A stretch of 43,212 nt of DNA from the NCBI GenBank assembly GCA_945890645.1, contig CAMDCV010000036.1, positions 1 through 43,212 on the forward strand. Direction: 5' to 3'. The position numbers and the translations under genes are program-made. The number at the start of each line of letters is the position of its first letter. The stretch's first letter is position 1. This DNA comes from Akkermansia muciniphila. GTDB lineage: Bacteria > Verrucomicrobiota > Verrucomicrobiia > Verrucomicrobiales > Akkermansiaceae. Shown piece after piece: positions 1 to 9,446 of this stretch. A model generated the notes under the pieces. That model made no database searches and was not told where the DNA came from. It was given only the letters and a program-made list of their open reading frames with translations.

Positions 1-245
1 TTTTTTGTTATTTTTTTTCTGGTCGCCGAAATCACCCGTTTCGATTCGTTAGTCTGGCCACGGTCGTCGTTCGCGGTTCACTGAAAGTTTCGCGCTTTGA
101 TGGAGAAGTCGGCTCATCGATGAGGTGTGCAGACACGAAGCGCATAGCCTAAAATGCGACTCACTTATTTTTGAGAGTCAAAGACTGCTGCACGCACTGC
201 AAAGTAAATGATTCACAGGAACAATGATCTTCAGGCCGATCAAGC
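1..245. other. Intergenic, no gene recognised
   Basis: This left edge holds no convincing coding region. It begins with a T-rich tract. The short open frames on either strand lack recognisable motifs. It may contain decayed DNA of the transposase whose C-terminus follows, but I see no clear homology in the other frames. Confidence 0.4.
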
Positions 246-482
246 TTGGGGAGAACCATATCTTGGTTTTTCCTATCCCAAAGGGATTGCCTACGAAAGC
301 CCTGGGTTGCTCCGCTCAGCGGGGCATTGAAAGGCCTTGAAGTGGGATTGAGGCCGGTCGCAGAAGCGAAATGGGCCGTGTATTTCGAGCACGTGGAGCT
401 CGGGATTTTTGATGAACGCAAAGGCCGTGTGACCGGAGTTCGGCTGCTAAAAACGCAATCCGCCAAGGAGGAACTCGAATGA
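246..482 (+). pseudogene. C-terminal remnant of an IS481/rve-type transposase
   Basis: The last ~50 residues of this 78-codon frame read like the small beta-rich C-terminal domain that follows the DDE (rve) core in integrase-type transposases. The pattern is VGLRPVAEAKWAVYFEHVEL followed by GIFDERKGRV. The catalytic DDE core and the N-terminal helix-turn-helix are absent, so the gene is 5'-truncated and cannot be active. The first ~25 residues are probably out of the ancestral frame. The stop codon lies only 5 bp before a set of TGTTACCC-type repeats, the usual arrangement at the end of such an insertion sequence. The family assignment is by eye; a related rve transposase family is possible. 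Confidence 0.6.
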
Positions 483-487
483 CTAAC

Positions 488-553
488 TGTAACCCAAGCC
501 GCCGGGAGTGTTACCCATGTAACCGGGAGAAAATGTTACCCTTGCATCGGGAG
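488..553. repeat. IS terminal repeats (three TGTTACCC...CGGGAG units)
   Basis: Three imperfect copies of a ~20-bp unit follow the transposase stop: 488-508, 509-529 and 534-553. Each begins TGTTACCC or TGTAACCC and ends with a CGGGAG core. Subterminal repeats of this kind are typical transposase-binding sites at the ends of IS481-like elements. They mark the right end of a decayed insertion sequence. Confidence 0.6.
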
Positions 554-855
554 ATTCAATGGGGAGACAATTACCCCAGGGTAGTCACGCCTTTGTCGTG
601 CCAACCCCGGGCTATAGTAGGCAACTCCATCGGAGTTGTGAGGAAAAATCAGGAGTTCCTCATCTATTTTCCTTAGCTTGATCGCCGTGGAATGATCTTC
701 ACCATTTTCTGCTTGCATATTGGATGCTTTCGTGTTGAAACACTCGCCGAAGAAGCTTCCGACGAAAGAAAGGAGTGGGTAAATTACCCACTCTTTTGTG
801 TCTCAGGATGCCTCGTTGTTCCATTCCACTTCAACCGCAACGCGTACAGACCACC
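554..855. other. Leader region upstream of nusA
   Basis: About 300 bp without a gene. It contains a 7-bp-stem hairpin at 622-638 (CAACTCC, loop ATC, GGAGTTG). A second possible pairing lies at 640-644 with 657-661. A terminator-like hairpin is at 773-797. rimP, the usual neighbour before nusA, is missing here. The promoter for nusA-infB-rbfA presumably lies in this stretch, but I see no strong -35/-10 pair. Confidence 0.45.
773..797 (+). terminator. Intrinsic terminator or attenuator before nusA
   Basis: A perfect hairpin, GAGTGGGTA with TACCCACTC (9-bp stem, 3-nt AAT loop), is followed directly by TTTT. It lies 59 bp before the nusA ATG. No intact gene precedes it for about 290 bp. It could end the transposase transcript, or it could act as an attenuator in the leader of the nusA operon. 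Confidence 0.6.
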
Positions 856-2121
856 ATGACAAACGATATCGAAGCCTTGATCGATTATTACGAACGGGAG
901 AAAACCATCGACCGCAGCCGTGTAATTGCCGCCTTGGAGTATGCTTTTTGTGCCGCTTACCGGAAGATGGTTCCCGGTGCGGAGCACATCGAGAGCTTGC
1001 GCGCTGACATCAATATTAAAAAGGGTGAAACGAAAATTTTCGCTACTCTCACCGTGGTGGCGGATGACGATTATCAGGATAAATTCAACGAAGTGCCGTT
1101 GAAGGTTGCTTTGAAAAAGAAAGCGGATGCCGTCATCGATGACAAACTCGACTTTAACATCACGCCGAAGGACTTCGGACGGATCGCCGTGCAAACCGCT
1201 AAGCAAACGATGCAACAGCGCCTGCGCATGGCGGAAAAGGAGATGTTGTTCGAGGAATTCAAGGACCGCGCTGGCGAGATTGTCTCGGGCGTGGTGCATC
1301 GCTTTGAGCGCTCGGATGTTTACATCGACCTCGGCAAGTTCGAGGCCATCATGCCTGCTCGTGAGCGCGTGCAAACCGAGGAATACAATATCAATGACCG
1401 CATTCGCGCCTACGTGGTCGCCGTCGAAAATGAAGGTCGTGGCCCCGAAGTGATTTTGTCCCGTAGTCACCCGCATTTTGTCCGTCGTCTCTTCGAAGCG
1501 GAAGTCAGCGAGATTGCCGACCGCACGGTGGAAATCCGCGCCATTGCTCGTGAAGCGGGACATCGTACCAAGATCGCCGTTTGGAGCAAAGACGATAAAG
1601 TCGATCCCGTCGGTGCCTGCGTCGGCCTGCGCGGTGCTCGTGTGAAGAATATCGTTCGTGAACTCAACAACGAAAAAGTCGATATCATCCGTTGGAGTGA
1701 AGACCCCAAGCAATTGGTCGAAGAAGCACTCAAGCCCGCCACGATCCGTTCGATCACTCTCGATCACGAGAAAAAAATTGTCCACGTCACCGTTTCGGAA
1801 GAGGACCTCAGCAAAGCCATTGGTCGCCGCGGTCAAAATGCACGCCTGACCTCGCGTCTCATCGATTGGGATGTGCAGGTGCGTCGCGATGAATCGCAGC
1901 AGAAGATGTTTGATGACCGCATCAACAATGCCGCTCACGGGTTGGGCGAGCAATTGGGTCTCAATGACGATCTTGCCGCCAAGTTGTTCCGCGCCGGTGG
2001 CATCACGCTCGATCTCGTTGTCGAGATGCCCGCTGAATACATCGCCGAATCGTTAGAAATTTCTGAAGAAGAAGGCGCGGCCATTTTGGCTAAAGCCCAG
2101 GAGCTCATCTCCACGAAGTAA
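856..2121 (+). CDS. nusA: Transcription termination/antitermination factor NusA
   Basis: NusA binds RNA polymerase and nascent RNA and modulates pausing, termination and antitermination in the cytoplasm. The 421-aa product has the N-terminal polymerase-binding domain and then an S1 domain (GEIVSGVVHRFERSDVYIDL, about residues 133-200). Two KH domains follow, with the GLRGARVKNI and GRRGQNARLT loops. The C-terminus is a helix-hairpin-helix type region (AAKLFRAGGITLDLVVEMP). I chose ATG 856 because MTNDIEALIDYYEREK matches the usual NusA start; the open frame upstream to 775 runs through the terminator-like hairpin and looks noncoding. It heads a nusA-infB-rbfA cluster. rimP, the usual first gene, is replaced by insertion-sequence debris. 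Confidence 0.95.
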   Translation: MTNDIEALIDYYEREKTIDRSRVIAALEYAFCAAYRKMVPGAEHIESLRADINIKKGETKIFATLTVVADDDYQDKFNEVPLKVALKKKADAVIDDKLDFNITPKDFGRIAVQTAKQTMQQRLRMAEKEMLFEEFKDRAGEIVSGVVHRFERSDVYIDLGKFEAIMPARERVQTEEYNINDRIRAYVVAVENEGRGPEVILSRSHPHFVRRLFEAEVSEIADRTVEIRAIAREAGHRTKIAVWSKDDKVDPVGACVGLRGARVKNIVRELNNEKVDIIRWSEDPKQLVEEALKPATIRSITLDHEKKIVHVTVSEEDLSKAIGRRGQNARLTSRLIDWDVQVRRDESQQKMFDDRINNAAHGLGEQLGLNDDLAAKLFRAGGITLDLVVEMPAEYIAESLEISEEEGAAILAKAQELISTK

Positions 2122-2160
2122 TCTTGTCTCACACCCCCCAAAACGTCGCCACTACCACTG

Positions 2161-4359
2161 ATGCCATCCGATAGCGAAAGCAAACCACCGAAAAAAACAA
2201 AAGTGTTGGACCTGATTGAGGACCAGCCCAAGCCTTCGCGCCGTGAACGGCAACGCGAAACCGCTGCCAAAAAAGTAGCACCTGCACCTGTCCCAGCTCC
2301 CGCGCCGATCAAAAAAGCGGCTTTGGACATCTTCGAAGACGAAGGGAAAAAGAAAAAGAGTACAGGCATTCGCAAAACGGAACGATCGGGTAAATCAGTC
2401 GTGCCTACAATTTCCAAAGTGCTTGATAAAGAGGATGCCGACCTAGCGATGCCGCCATTGCCTCCATTGCCTGAACTTTCCTCAATCCTGCCGAACATTT
2501 CCACCATCGCGCCGACAGCCCCCGCCACGCCTGCTGCTCCTGAGACAGCCGCCGTACCTGCTGCGGATGGCACCAACGATAAACTCATCAGTATCAAGCC
2601 ACCGATCATCGTGGCCGATCTCGCCACGCGCATGGGCCTGAAGTCGTTCATCCTGATGAAGGATCTGATCGAATTGAAAATTTTCGTTTCGCCGAACCAA
2701 GCGATCGAGCCTGACATCGCGGCGAAAGTTTGTGAAAAACACGGCTTCACTTTTGAACGCGAGAAACGCGAAAAAGGTGGTGGCGTTCACAAGCAAGAGG
2801 ACATCGTCGTCGAGCCGGAAGCGCCTGTCGAAGAACCGGAAGAACTTCTCAAACCCCGCGCTCCCATCATTACGATCATGGGTCACGTGGACCACGGTAA
2901 AACGACGTTACTCGACACGATCCGCAAGAGCCGTGTGGCATCATCGGAAGCCGGTGGCATCACGCAGCATGTGGGGGCTTATCAAGTCATTCACAATGAC
3001 TTACCGATTACTTTTCTCGACACACCTGGTCACGCCATTTTCTCCAGCATGCGCGCTCGCGGTGCCGATGTCACAGACATCGTCGTCATCGTCGTCGCTG
3101 CCAATGATGGCGTGATGCCGCAGACCAAAGAAGCCATTGAGCACGCGAAGAAAGCAGGCCGCACGATTGTGGTCGCCTTTACGAAGTGTGATTTGCCCGC
3201 TTCGAATGTGATGCGTGCGAAGACTCAACTCGCGGAGTTGGGCTTGCAAACGACCGACTTCGGTGGCGACACAGAATTTGCCGAAGTATCGGCTTACACC
3301 GGCGCTGGCATGGAACACTTGCTTGAATTGCTATTGCTGCAAGCGGAAGTGATGGAACTCAAGGCTAATCCGAAAGGCAATGCCCGCGCGAACATCATCG
3401 AGGCCCGCGTGGTGGCAGGTCGTGGCGCTACCGCGACGGCAATCATTGAGAGCGGCACGCTCAAAGTCGGCACGCCCTTCATCTGCGGACCTTTCGCAGG
3501 AAAAGTGCGCAGCTTGGCAAACGATCTCGGCCAACCGATCAAGGAAGCCGGCCCTGGCACACCGGTGGAAATCATCGGATTCGAAGACATGCCGCACGTG
3601 GGCGATGAACTCGTCGAAATGGAAAACGAACGCGCGGCCAAACGTCTCGCCGAAGAACGCCAAGCAGAACGCCGTTCCGCACGTCTCGTCAACCCGCTGA
3701 AAATGCGCATGGAAGACATTTTCTCGATGGTCAACGACAACGCTGGCAAGCAGAAATTGAAGATCGTTCTGAAATGCGATGTACAAGGTTCGGTCGAAGC
3801 CATCAAGAATGCGTTAGAAACCATCGAATCGAAAAAAGTCGAGTGTCAGATCCTCGTCGCCGGTGTCGGTCCAATCTCGGAGTCGGACATTTTGATGGCC
3901 AGTTCCGCGAACGCCATCGTCATCGGCTTCAACGTCAAAGTGGAAGGAAAAGCCGTCAAGTCGATCAAAACGGAACACGTTCAGGTCAAGCTTTACTCAG
4001 TCGTGTATGAACTCATTGATCAAGTGCGCGAGGCGATGAAAGGTCTGCTTGAACCTCTCAACCGTGAGCACATCGTCGGCTTGGCAGACGTCAAAAAAGT
4101 TTTCAAACTCACCAAAGGCGTGGCTGCTGGTTCGTATGTCAAACAAGGCAAGATTCTTCGCAAAGCGCACGCTCGTGTGGTTCGCGGTGGAGTGCCTATT
4201 TTCGATGGCAAGATGTCCACCTTGCGACACTACCAGAACGAAGTGGATGAGATCAAGGTCGGTAGCGAGTGCGGTATCCGCCTCGGCGATTTCGATGAAT
4301 ACCTGGAAGGTGACTTAATCGAGTGCTACACACTCGAGAAAGTAGCGCAGGAGCTGTAA
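2161..4359 (+). CDS. infB: Translation initiation factor IF-2
   Basis: IF-2 is the GTPase that places initiator fMet-tRNA on the 30S subunit and promotes 50S joining. The 732-aa protein has a Lys/Pro/Ala-rich N-terminal region (residues 1-140) and an IF2_N-like segment (about 150-205). The G domain starts near residue 235, and domains II, III (VQGSVEAIKNALE) and IV follow. G1 is GHVDHGKTT at 241-249, with switch II DTPGH. The G4 motif reads TKCD (341-344) where IF-2 normally has NKxD, so Asn is replaced by Thr. It starts 39 bp after nusA and is probably cotranscribed with it. Length is within the family range. Confidence 0.96.
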   Translation: MPSDSESKPPKKTKVLDLIEDQPKPSRRERQRETAAKKVAPAPVPAPAPIKKAALDIFEDEGKKKKSTGIRKTERSGKSVVPTISKVLDKEDADLAMPPLPPLPELSSILPNISTIAPTAPATPAAPETAAVPAADGTNDKLISIKPPIIVADLATRMGLKSFILMKDLIELKIFVSPNQAIEPDIAAKVCEKHGFTFEREKREKGGGVHKQEDIVVEPEAPVEEPEELLKPRAPIITIMGHVDHGKTTLLDTIRKSRVASSEAGGITQHVGAYQVIHNDLPITFLDTPGHAIFSSMRARGADVTDIVVIVVAANDGVMPQTKEAIEHAKKAGRTIVVAFTKCDLPASNVMRAKTQLAELGLQTTDFGGDTEFAEVSAYTGAGMEHLLELLLLQAEVMELKANPKGNARANIIEARVVAGRGATATAIIESGTLKVGTPFICGPFAGKVRSLANDLGQPIKEAGPGTPVEIIGFEDMPHVGDELVEMENERAAKRLAEERQAERRSARLVNPLKMRMEDIFSMVNDNAGKQKLKIVLKCDVQGSVEAIKNALETIESKKVECQILVAGVGPISESDILMASSANAIVIGFNVKVEGKAVKSIKTEHVQVKLYSVVYELIDQVREAMKGLLEPLNREHIVGLADVKKVFKLTKGVAAGSYVKQGKILRKAHARVVRGGVPIFDGKMSTLRHYQNEVDEIKVGSECGIRLGDFDEYLEGDLIECYTLEKVAQEL

Positions 4360-4385
4360 GTCATAACTGTTAGATTTTTACCTCA

Positions 4386-4751
4386 ATGTCCCAGCGCCAA
4401 GATCGAGTCAACGAATTGCTCCGCCGCGAAATTAGCGCGGTGCTGACCAAGGATTACGATTGGCCGGGTCAATTGGTGACCGTGAACGAAGTAGAAATCA
4501 CGCAGGATTTCCGCGAAGCACGAGTTTGGATGAGCATCCTCGGTGGTCACACCCAGCCCGTGCTGGACAAACTCAATCGCGATCACGGACGAATCCAAAG
4601 CCGCGTGATGAAACGTGTGGTCTTGAAATCGACTCCGATCCTCAGCTTCCGTCACGATAGTTCGGCCGTGAAAGGCGTGAGCATGGTGAATTTGCTTCAG
4701 GAAGTCGATCTCATCCCCAAAGCGAAGGATAGCGACGACGTCACTGAGTGA
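4386..4751 (+). CDS. rbfA: Ribosome-binding factor A
   Basis: RbfA is a small KH-fold protein that binds the 30S subunit and helps mature the 5' end of 16S rRNA. The 121-aa product begins MSQRQDRVNELLRREISAVL, the typical RbfA N-terminal helix. It has the conserved stretch VEITQDFREARVWMSILGG and ends in a short acidic tail. It lies 26 bp after infB in the classical nusA-infB-rbfA order. No clear intrinsic terminator follows in the 115 bp before the next gene. Confidence 0.93.
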   Translation: MSQRQDRVNELLRREISAVLTKDYDWPGQLVTVNEVEITQDFREARVWMSILGGHTQPVLDKLNRDHGRIQSRVMKRVVLKSTPILSFRHDSSAVKGVSMVNLLQEVDLIPKAKDSDDVTE

Positions 4752-4866
4752 TGGTAGCGGCAGCATTCGCTTCTGTTTATCGCGCACACGGCGTGTCATA
4801 CTTAGCATTCGTGTTGCAAGATTCCTGTCTTTTTCGCGTATCTGTGCTATCTGGTTTCAGTCACTC

Positions 4867-7719
4867 ATGATGCGCGTCTTTTTCACAGTATTGCTCGTTT
4901 CCCTTCCGGCTCTTGCGGAGGAAGTTCGTTTCAATCGCGATATCCGTCCGATTTTCACCAAGCATTGCACGGCCTGTCATGGTGGTGTCAAAGAGGCGGG
5001 TAATATCTCTTTGATTTTCCGTGATAAGGCATTGGCGGAAGGAAAGTCCGGAGAAATTGCGATTGTTCCCGGCCATCCCGAAAAGTCGGAAATCATGCGC
5101 CGCATCACATCCAAAGATCCTGACGAAATCATGCCCAAGCCGAAACATGGGCCACCTCTGCATGAGAAGGAAATTGCGACCATCGAACAGTGGATCAAAG
5201 AAGGAGCGAAGTGGGAAGAATTGTGGTCGTTTATGCCGACGCAAGAGCAACCACTGCCCGGTGTGCAGCAAAAAGATTGGCCGAAGCAATCGCTCGATAC
5301 TTGGGTGTTGGCGAATATTGAAAAGCAGCAGCTCAAGCCATCGCCAGAAGCTAGCAAGGCCGAGTGGCTGCGCCGTGTCTCGCTCGATCTCATAGGTCTG
5401 CCGCCGACACCGGAAGAGTGGGCGGCGTTTCGCGATGATGCCACACCAGAAGCTTACGAAAAAGTCGTCGATCGCTTGCTGGCCTCGCAACACTATGGCG
5501 AGCGCTGGGCGGTGATGTGGCTCGACATGGCGCGCTACTCGGACACGCAAGGATTTGAAAAAGACAATCCACGCACGATTTGGCCGTATCGCGATTGGGT
5601 GATCCGCGCTTTCAATCAAGACATGCCTTATGATCAATTCACGATCAAGCAGTTAGCCGGAGACTTATTAGAAAATCCAGCGCCCGATGACCTCATTGCC
5701 ACTGCCTTTCATCGCAATACGATGAGCAACACGGAAGGTGGCACTGACGACGAGGAATACCGCATCGCGGCAGTGATGGACCGTGTCAGCACCACATGGA
5801 CCGCATGGCAGGCGACGACTTTTTCCTGCGTGCAGTGTCACTCGCATCCCTATGATCCTTATCCCCACGAAGATTATTTTCGCTTCATGGCATTTTTCGA
5901 CAACAGCGAGGATGCCGATCTTAATAATGACTTTCCCAGCACCAAAGTCGCAAATGACATTACTCGACAAGCGGATGTTGTACGCATGGAAAAAGAACTT
6001 CGCACGTTGCGTGAAAGCATCAACAACGAGGCGCTTCGTGTTGCGGATAAAGTCACGGATTACGAAGTATGGAAATCGATTTCTGCGAAAGCTTCCGCCG
6101 CCTCGGGTGGCATCGTGCAACAGGACGATGGCTTGTTTGTTTCCTCTGGCACGAACCCGACTCGCTCGTCCTACACACTGACATTTCCCGCGAAGGATTT
6201 CGCCTCGATCCGTCTGGACATTCTACCCCTGTCCGACGATCCGAAAAAATGGTCGGCTCTGGCGGCAGTGTGTGGTGAGTTTCAAGCATGGCTCATCCAT
6301 GCCGATGGCAAGCGCGAGCAAGTGCGTTTCAAGGAAGTCGTGGCCGATGCCATCGTTGGTCCCTTTGATCCGAATGACGCGCTCGTAAAAGGGCCGGAAG
6401 GCTTCGGTGACTATCCCGCACAGCGCGGTCCGCGTTGGTGTGTCTTCGTTCCAGAGCAACCAGTGGTAGCAGGCGAGGGGAGTCTTTTGGAAATTTCCAT
6501 CTTCCATTCCATTTCCTGCAATGCTGATAACCAGCCATCGATCCTGAAAAAATTCAAGCTGTCGTTCTCGAACAATCCGAGCTTGCCACAATGGTTGCAA
6601 ACACCTGAGCGGGCGCAACGCTGGGCGGAGCATGCGGCATTGAAACAACAGCATAGTTCCATCCCCGGAACGATGATGCCTGTGATGAAAGAGCGTGACG
6701 ATAACGCCCGACGCGATACCCGCGTGTTCATTCGTGGCAATCGCTCAACTCTTGATGAATCGGTGCAACCCGGCATCCCCGAAATCGTACGACCACCACA
6801 AAAAACCGAACGCCTCAATCGCATCGACATGGCGCAGTGGTTGATGAGCGATACCAACCCGCTCACCGCCCGCGTGATGGCGAATCGCCTGTGGGCCGAG
6901 CTTTTCGGCATCGGCATCGTCGAGACGCAGGAAGATTTCGGCACCTCTGGCACACCACCGACACATCCTGAGTTGTTAGATCATCTCGCACTGCGTTTGC
7001 AAAAACATCATCAATGGCGCATCAAGCCATTCCTGCGCGAAATTGTTCTTTCTGCCACCTATCGTCAGCAATCGAAAACATCGCCGGAATTGTTAGAAAA
7101 AGATCCACGCAATCAACTCCTCACTCGCGGCCCGCGCCAGCGCCTCACTGCGGAGATGGTACGCGATCAATCATTGCTCATCTCGGGCTTGCTCTCACGG
7201 AAACAATTTGGTCCGTCGGTGTTTCCTCCACAACCCGATGGCATTTGGAAATCGGTCTACAACGGTGCGCAGTGGAAGACATCGCAAGGCGAAGATCGCT
7301 ATCGTCGCGGCGTCTATACCTACAGCAAACGCACCAGCGGTTATCCATCGTTTTTAACGTTTGATGCGCCCAGTCGTGATGTTTGTTCGCCACGTCGACT
7401 TGGCTCGAACACGCCCTTGCAAGCACTCGTTACGCTCAATGACCCCGCCTACATCGAAATGGCCCAAGCGTATGCCCAGCGAATGCGTGGTGCTGGTGGC
7501 GATCTTTCCACGCAAATCAATCAAGGCTATCAGTGGCTGACCCTGCAAGAGCCAGCACCGCAAGTCGTGGAGGCTCTCATAGGACTCCATGCCGATGCGA
7601 TGGCAGAGTATGAAAAGCAGCCCGCACAAATGCAAAAACTTGCTCCCACGGCATCGGAGGCCGCGATGGTGCTCGTCGCCAACACCATGCTCAATCTCGA
7701 TAGCGCCCTCACTCGTTAA
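4867..7719 (+). CDS. Secreted PSCyt1-DUF1549-DUF1553 protein
   Basis: This is a large exported protein of the kind abundant in Planctomycetes and Verrucomicrobia. A signal peptide (residues 1-17, ending PALA) is followed by a PSCyt1 cytochrome-like domain with a heme-binding CTACH at 34-38. DUF1549 comes next and contains a second CxxCH (CVQCH, 321-325). The C-terminal half is DUF1553, with the typical NRLWAELFGIGIVETQEDFG and the late SNTPLQALVTLND stretch. The 950-aa length is normal for the family. The DUF1501 gene follows 20 bp downstream and the two are almost always paired. The biochemical role is not established; periplasmic redox or polysaccharide breakdown are the usual proposals. 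Confidence 0.9.
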   Translation: MMRVFFTVLLVSLPALAEEVRFNRDIRPIFTKHCTACHGGVKEAGNISLIFRDKALAEGKSGEIAIVPGHPEKSEIMRRITSKDPDEIMPKPKHGPPLHEKEIATIEQWIKEGAKWEELWSFMPTQEQPLPGVQQKDWPKQSLDTWVLANIEKQQLKPSPEASKAEWLRRVSLDLIGLPPTPEEWAAFRDDATPEAYEKVVDRLLASQHYGERWAVMWLDMARYSDTQGFEKDNPRTIWPYRDWVIRAFNQDMPYDQFTIKQLAGDLLENPAPDDLIATAFHRNTMSNTEGGTDDEEYRIAAVMDRVSTTWTAWQATTFSCVQCHSHPYDPYPHEDYFRFMAFFDNSEDADLNNDFPSTKVANDITRQADVVRMEKELRTLRESINNEALRVADKVTDYEVWKSISAKASAASGGIVQQDDGLFVSSGTNPTRSSYTLTFPAKDFASIRLDILPLSDDPKKWSALAAVCGEFQAWLIHADGKREQVRFKEVVADAIVGPFDPNDALVKGPEGFGDYPAQRGPRWCVFVPEQPVVAGEGSLLEISIFHSISCNADNQPSILKKFKLSFSNNPSLPQWLQTPERAQRWAEHAALKQQHSSIPGTMMPVMKERDDNARRDTRVFIRGNRSTLDESVQPGIPEIVRPPQKTERLNRIDMAQWLMSDTNPLTARVMANRLWAELFGIGIVETQEDFGTSGTPPTHPELLDHLALRLQKHHQWRIKPFLREIVLSATYRQQSKTSPELLEKDPRNQLLTRGPRQRLTAEMVRDQSLLISGLLSRKQFGPSVFPPQPDGIWKSVYNGAQWKTSQGEDRYRRGVYTYSKRTSGYPSFLTFDAPSRDVCSPRRLGSNTPLQALVTLNDPAYIEMAQAYAQRMRGAGGDLSTQINQGYQWLTLQEPAPQVVEALIGLHADAMAEYEKQPAQMQKLAPTASEAAMVLVANTMLNLDSALTR

Positions 7720-7739
7720 TCCCATCTCCTCACACGATC

Positions 7740-9206
7740 ATGTTGCAATACCTAGAACTGGAACACCTCACACGCCGTCATTTCCTCAGCAAATGCTCAA
7801 TGGGACTCGGCGGATTGTGGCTTGCTTCTCAAGGCCAAAGTTGGGGCGCATCGGGACCCATGAAAAAGGATCCCGCGCAGCCATTGCTGCCCGATCTATC
7901 GCATTTTGCACCGAAGGCGAAACGGGTGATCTACTTGCACATGGCGGGCTCGCCGAGCCAGTTGGAGATGTTTGATTTCAAACCAGAACTTGCCAAGCTC
8001 GATGGCAAGGAATGCCCACAAGAATTTCTCGCGGGCAAACAATTCGCTTTCATTCAAGGAGTGCCGCGCATGCTCGGTTCGCAATTTCCCTTCCATCAGG
8101 CGGGAGAGAGCGGCCACTGGATTTCCGATCGAATGCCGCATCTCGAAACCGTGATCGATGAACTATGTATTGTGAAATCGATGTACACCGATCAGTTCAA
8201 TCACGCCCCTGCGCAGTTGCTGATGCACACTGGTTCGCCGCAACTCGGTTGGCCGTGCGCGGGTGCATGGGCGACCTACGGCCTCGGTTCGGAAAATCAA
8301 AACTTGCCCGGTTTCATCGTCATGACTTCCGGTGGTGTCAATCCCGATGCCGGCAAGTCGGTCTGGGGTTCCGGATTTCTGCCGTCGGTCTATCAAGGCG
8401 TGCAATGTCGATCTCAGGGCGAGCCGGTGCTTTTCTTGCAAAACCCCGATGGCGTTTCGCAAGCACTGCGCCGTCGCACGCTCGATGCCCTATCCGACAT
8501 CAACGAACGCATCGCCAAAGAAGTCGGCGATCCCGAAACTGTTACTCGCATCGCCCAATACGAGATGGCCTATCGCATGCAAATCCATGCGTCCGATGCC
8601 TTCGATATCATGCAAGAACCGGAAGCAGTCCACAAAGCCTACAACACTCAACCCGGCAAAGAATCCTTTGCGAACAACTGCCTGCTCGCGCGTCGTCTCG
8701 CTGAGCGTGGGGTGCGTTTTATTCAACTCTTCGACTGGGGTTGGGACTCGCACGGCACGGGCCCGAACACCGACCTGAAAATGGGCTTTGTCGATAAATG
8801 CAAAGAGATCGATCAACCGATTGCGGCTCTTTTGAAAGACCTGCGTCAGCGCGGCTTGCTCGATGAAACGTTGGTGATTTGGTCCGGCGAATTTGGTCGT
8901 ACGCCCATGCGCGAAAACCGTGGCGGTGTGGAAATGAAGCACATCGGTCGCGACCACAATCCTGGTGCTTACACTTTGTGGATGGCAGGTGGCGGCGTGA
9001 AGCCCGGCTACAGTCACGGCGAGACCGATCCCATCGGCTACGAAGCGATGATCGATAAAGTTTCTGCCCACGACCTGCATGCCACAATGCTGCATTTGTT
9101 AGGCATGGATCACGAAAAATTCACCTACCCGCATCAAGGAGCGATGCATCGTCTCAGCAACATCACCAAGACCGGCACAAAGGTCGTGAAGCAGTTGCTG
9201 GCGTAG
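7740..9206 (+). CDS. Tat-exported DUF1501 protein
   Basis: A 488-aa DUF1501 protein, the standard partner of the DUF1549/DUF1553 gene just upstream. The N-terminus has a twin-arginine signal, TRRHFLSKCSMGLGGLWLAS, so export in folded form by Tat is expected. The DUF1501 fold is related to the alkaline phosphatase/sulfatase superfamily. The conserved IWSGEFGRTPMRE and HDLHATMLHLLGMDH stretches are present. The gene probably shares an operon with the upstream gene. The substrate is unknown. Confidence 0.9.
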   Translation: MLQYLELEHLTRRHFLSKCSMGLGGLWLASQGQSWGASGPMKKDPAQPLLPDLSHFAPKAKRVIYLHMAGSPSQLEMFDFKPELAKLDGKECPQEFLAGKQFAFIQGVPRMLGSQFPFHQAGESGHWISDRMPHLETVIDELCIVKSMYTDQFNHAPAQLLMHTGSPQLGWPCAGAWATYGLGSENQNLPGFIVMTSGGVNPDAGKSVWGSGFLPSVYQGVQCRSQGEPVLFLQNPDGVSQALRRRTLDALSDINERIAKEVGDPETVTRIAQYEMAYRMQIHASDAFDIMQEPEAVHKAYNTQPGKESFANNCLLARRLAERGVRFIQLFDWGWDSHGTGPNTDLKMGFVDKCKEIDQPIAALLKDLRQRGLLDETLVIWSGEFGRTPMRENRGGVEMKHIGRDHNPGAYTLWMAGGGVKPGYSHGETDPIGYEAMIDKVSAHDLHATMLHLLGMDHEKFTYPHQGAMHRLSNITKTGTKVVKQLLA

Positions 9207-9282
9207 GGATTAACTATTTTAGCAAAACAGAAAAAATTGTCTTGCCAGAATGAGCGGATTCGTGGAGATTCGCCGCCCCGTT

Positions 9283-9359
9283 CGGGGCGTAGCTCAGCCT
9301 GGTAGAGCGCCTGCTTTGGGAGCAGGAAGTCGTCAGTTCGAATCTGGCCGCCCCGACCA
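9283..9359 (+). tRNA. tRNA-Pro (anticodon TGG)
   Basis: A 77-nt cloverleaf. The acceptor stem CGGGGCG pairs with CGCCCCG. The anticodon stem CCTGC/GCAGG encloses loop TTTGGGA with anticodon TGG at 9317-9319. The T loop is TTCGAAT and the 3' CCA is encoded. It lies 77 bp after the DUF1501 stop. Confidence 0.95.
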
Positions 9360-9416
9360 CTACATCGTTGTAAATTTTCCTTGCTTCACCGCAAAAAAGT
9401 CTGCAACTTCGCCCCC

Positions 9417-9438
9417 GCCTCACGGGAGATTGTGAGGC
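9417..9438 (+). other. Hairpin between the two tRNA genes
   Basis: GCCTCAC (9417-9423) can pair with GTGAGGC (9432-9438) just before tRNA-Asn. There is no U-tract, so it is more likely a processing or leader structure than a terminator. Confidence 0.3.
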
Positions 9439-9446
9439 ATTACAAA

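Noticed and set aside
784-1953. Long open frame (389 codons) on the minus strand across nusA
   Set aside because: It is the antisense shadow of nusA; the composition is that of a reversed coding strand and no family motif is present.
8490-9095. Minus-strand open frame of 201 codons inside the DUF1501 gene
   Set aside because: It is a shadow of a well-supported gene, with no homology features.
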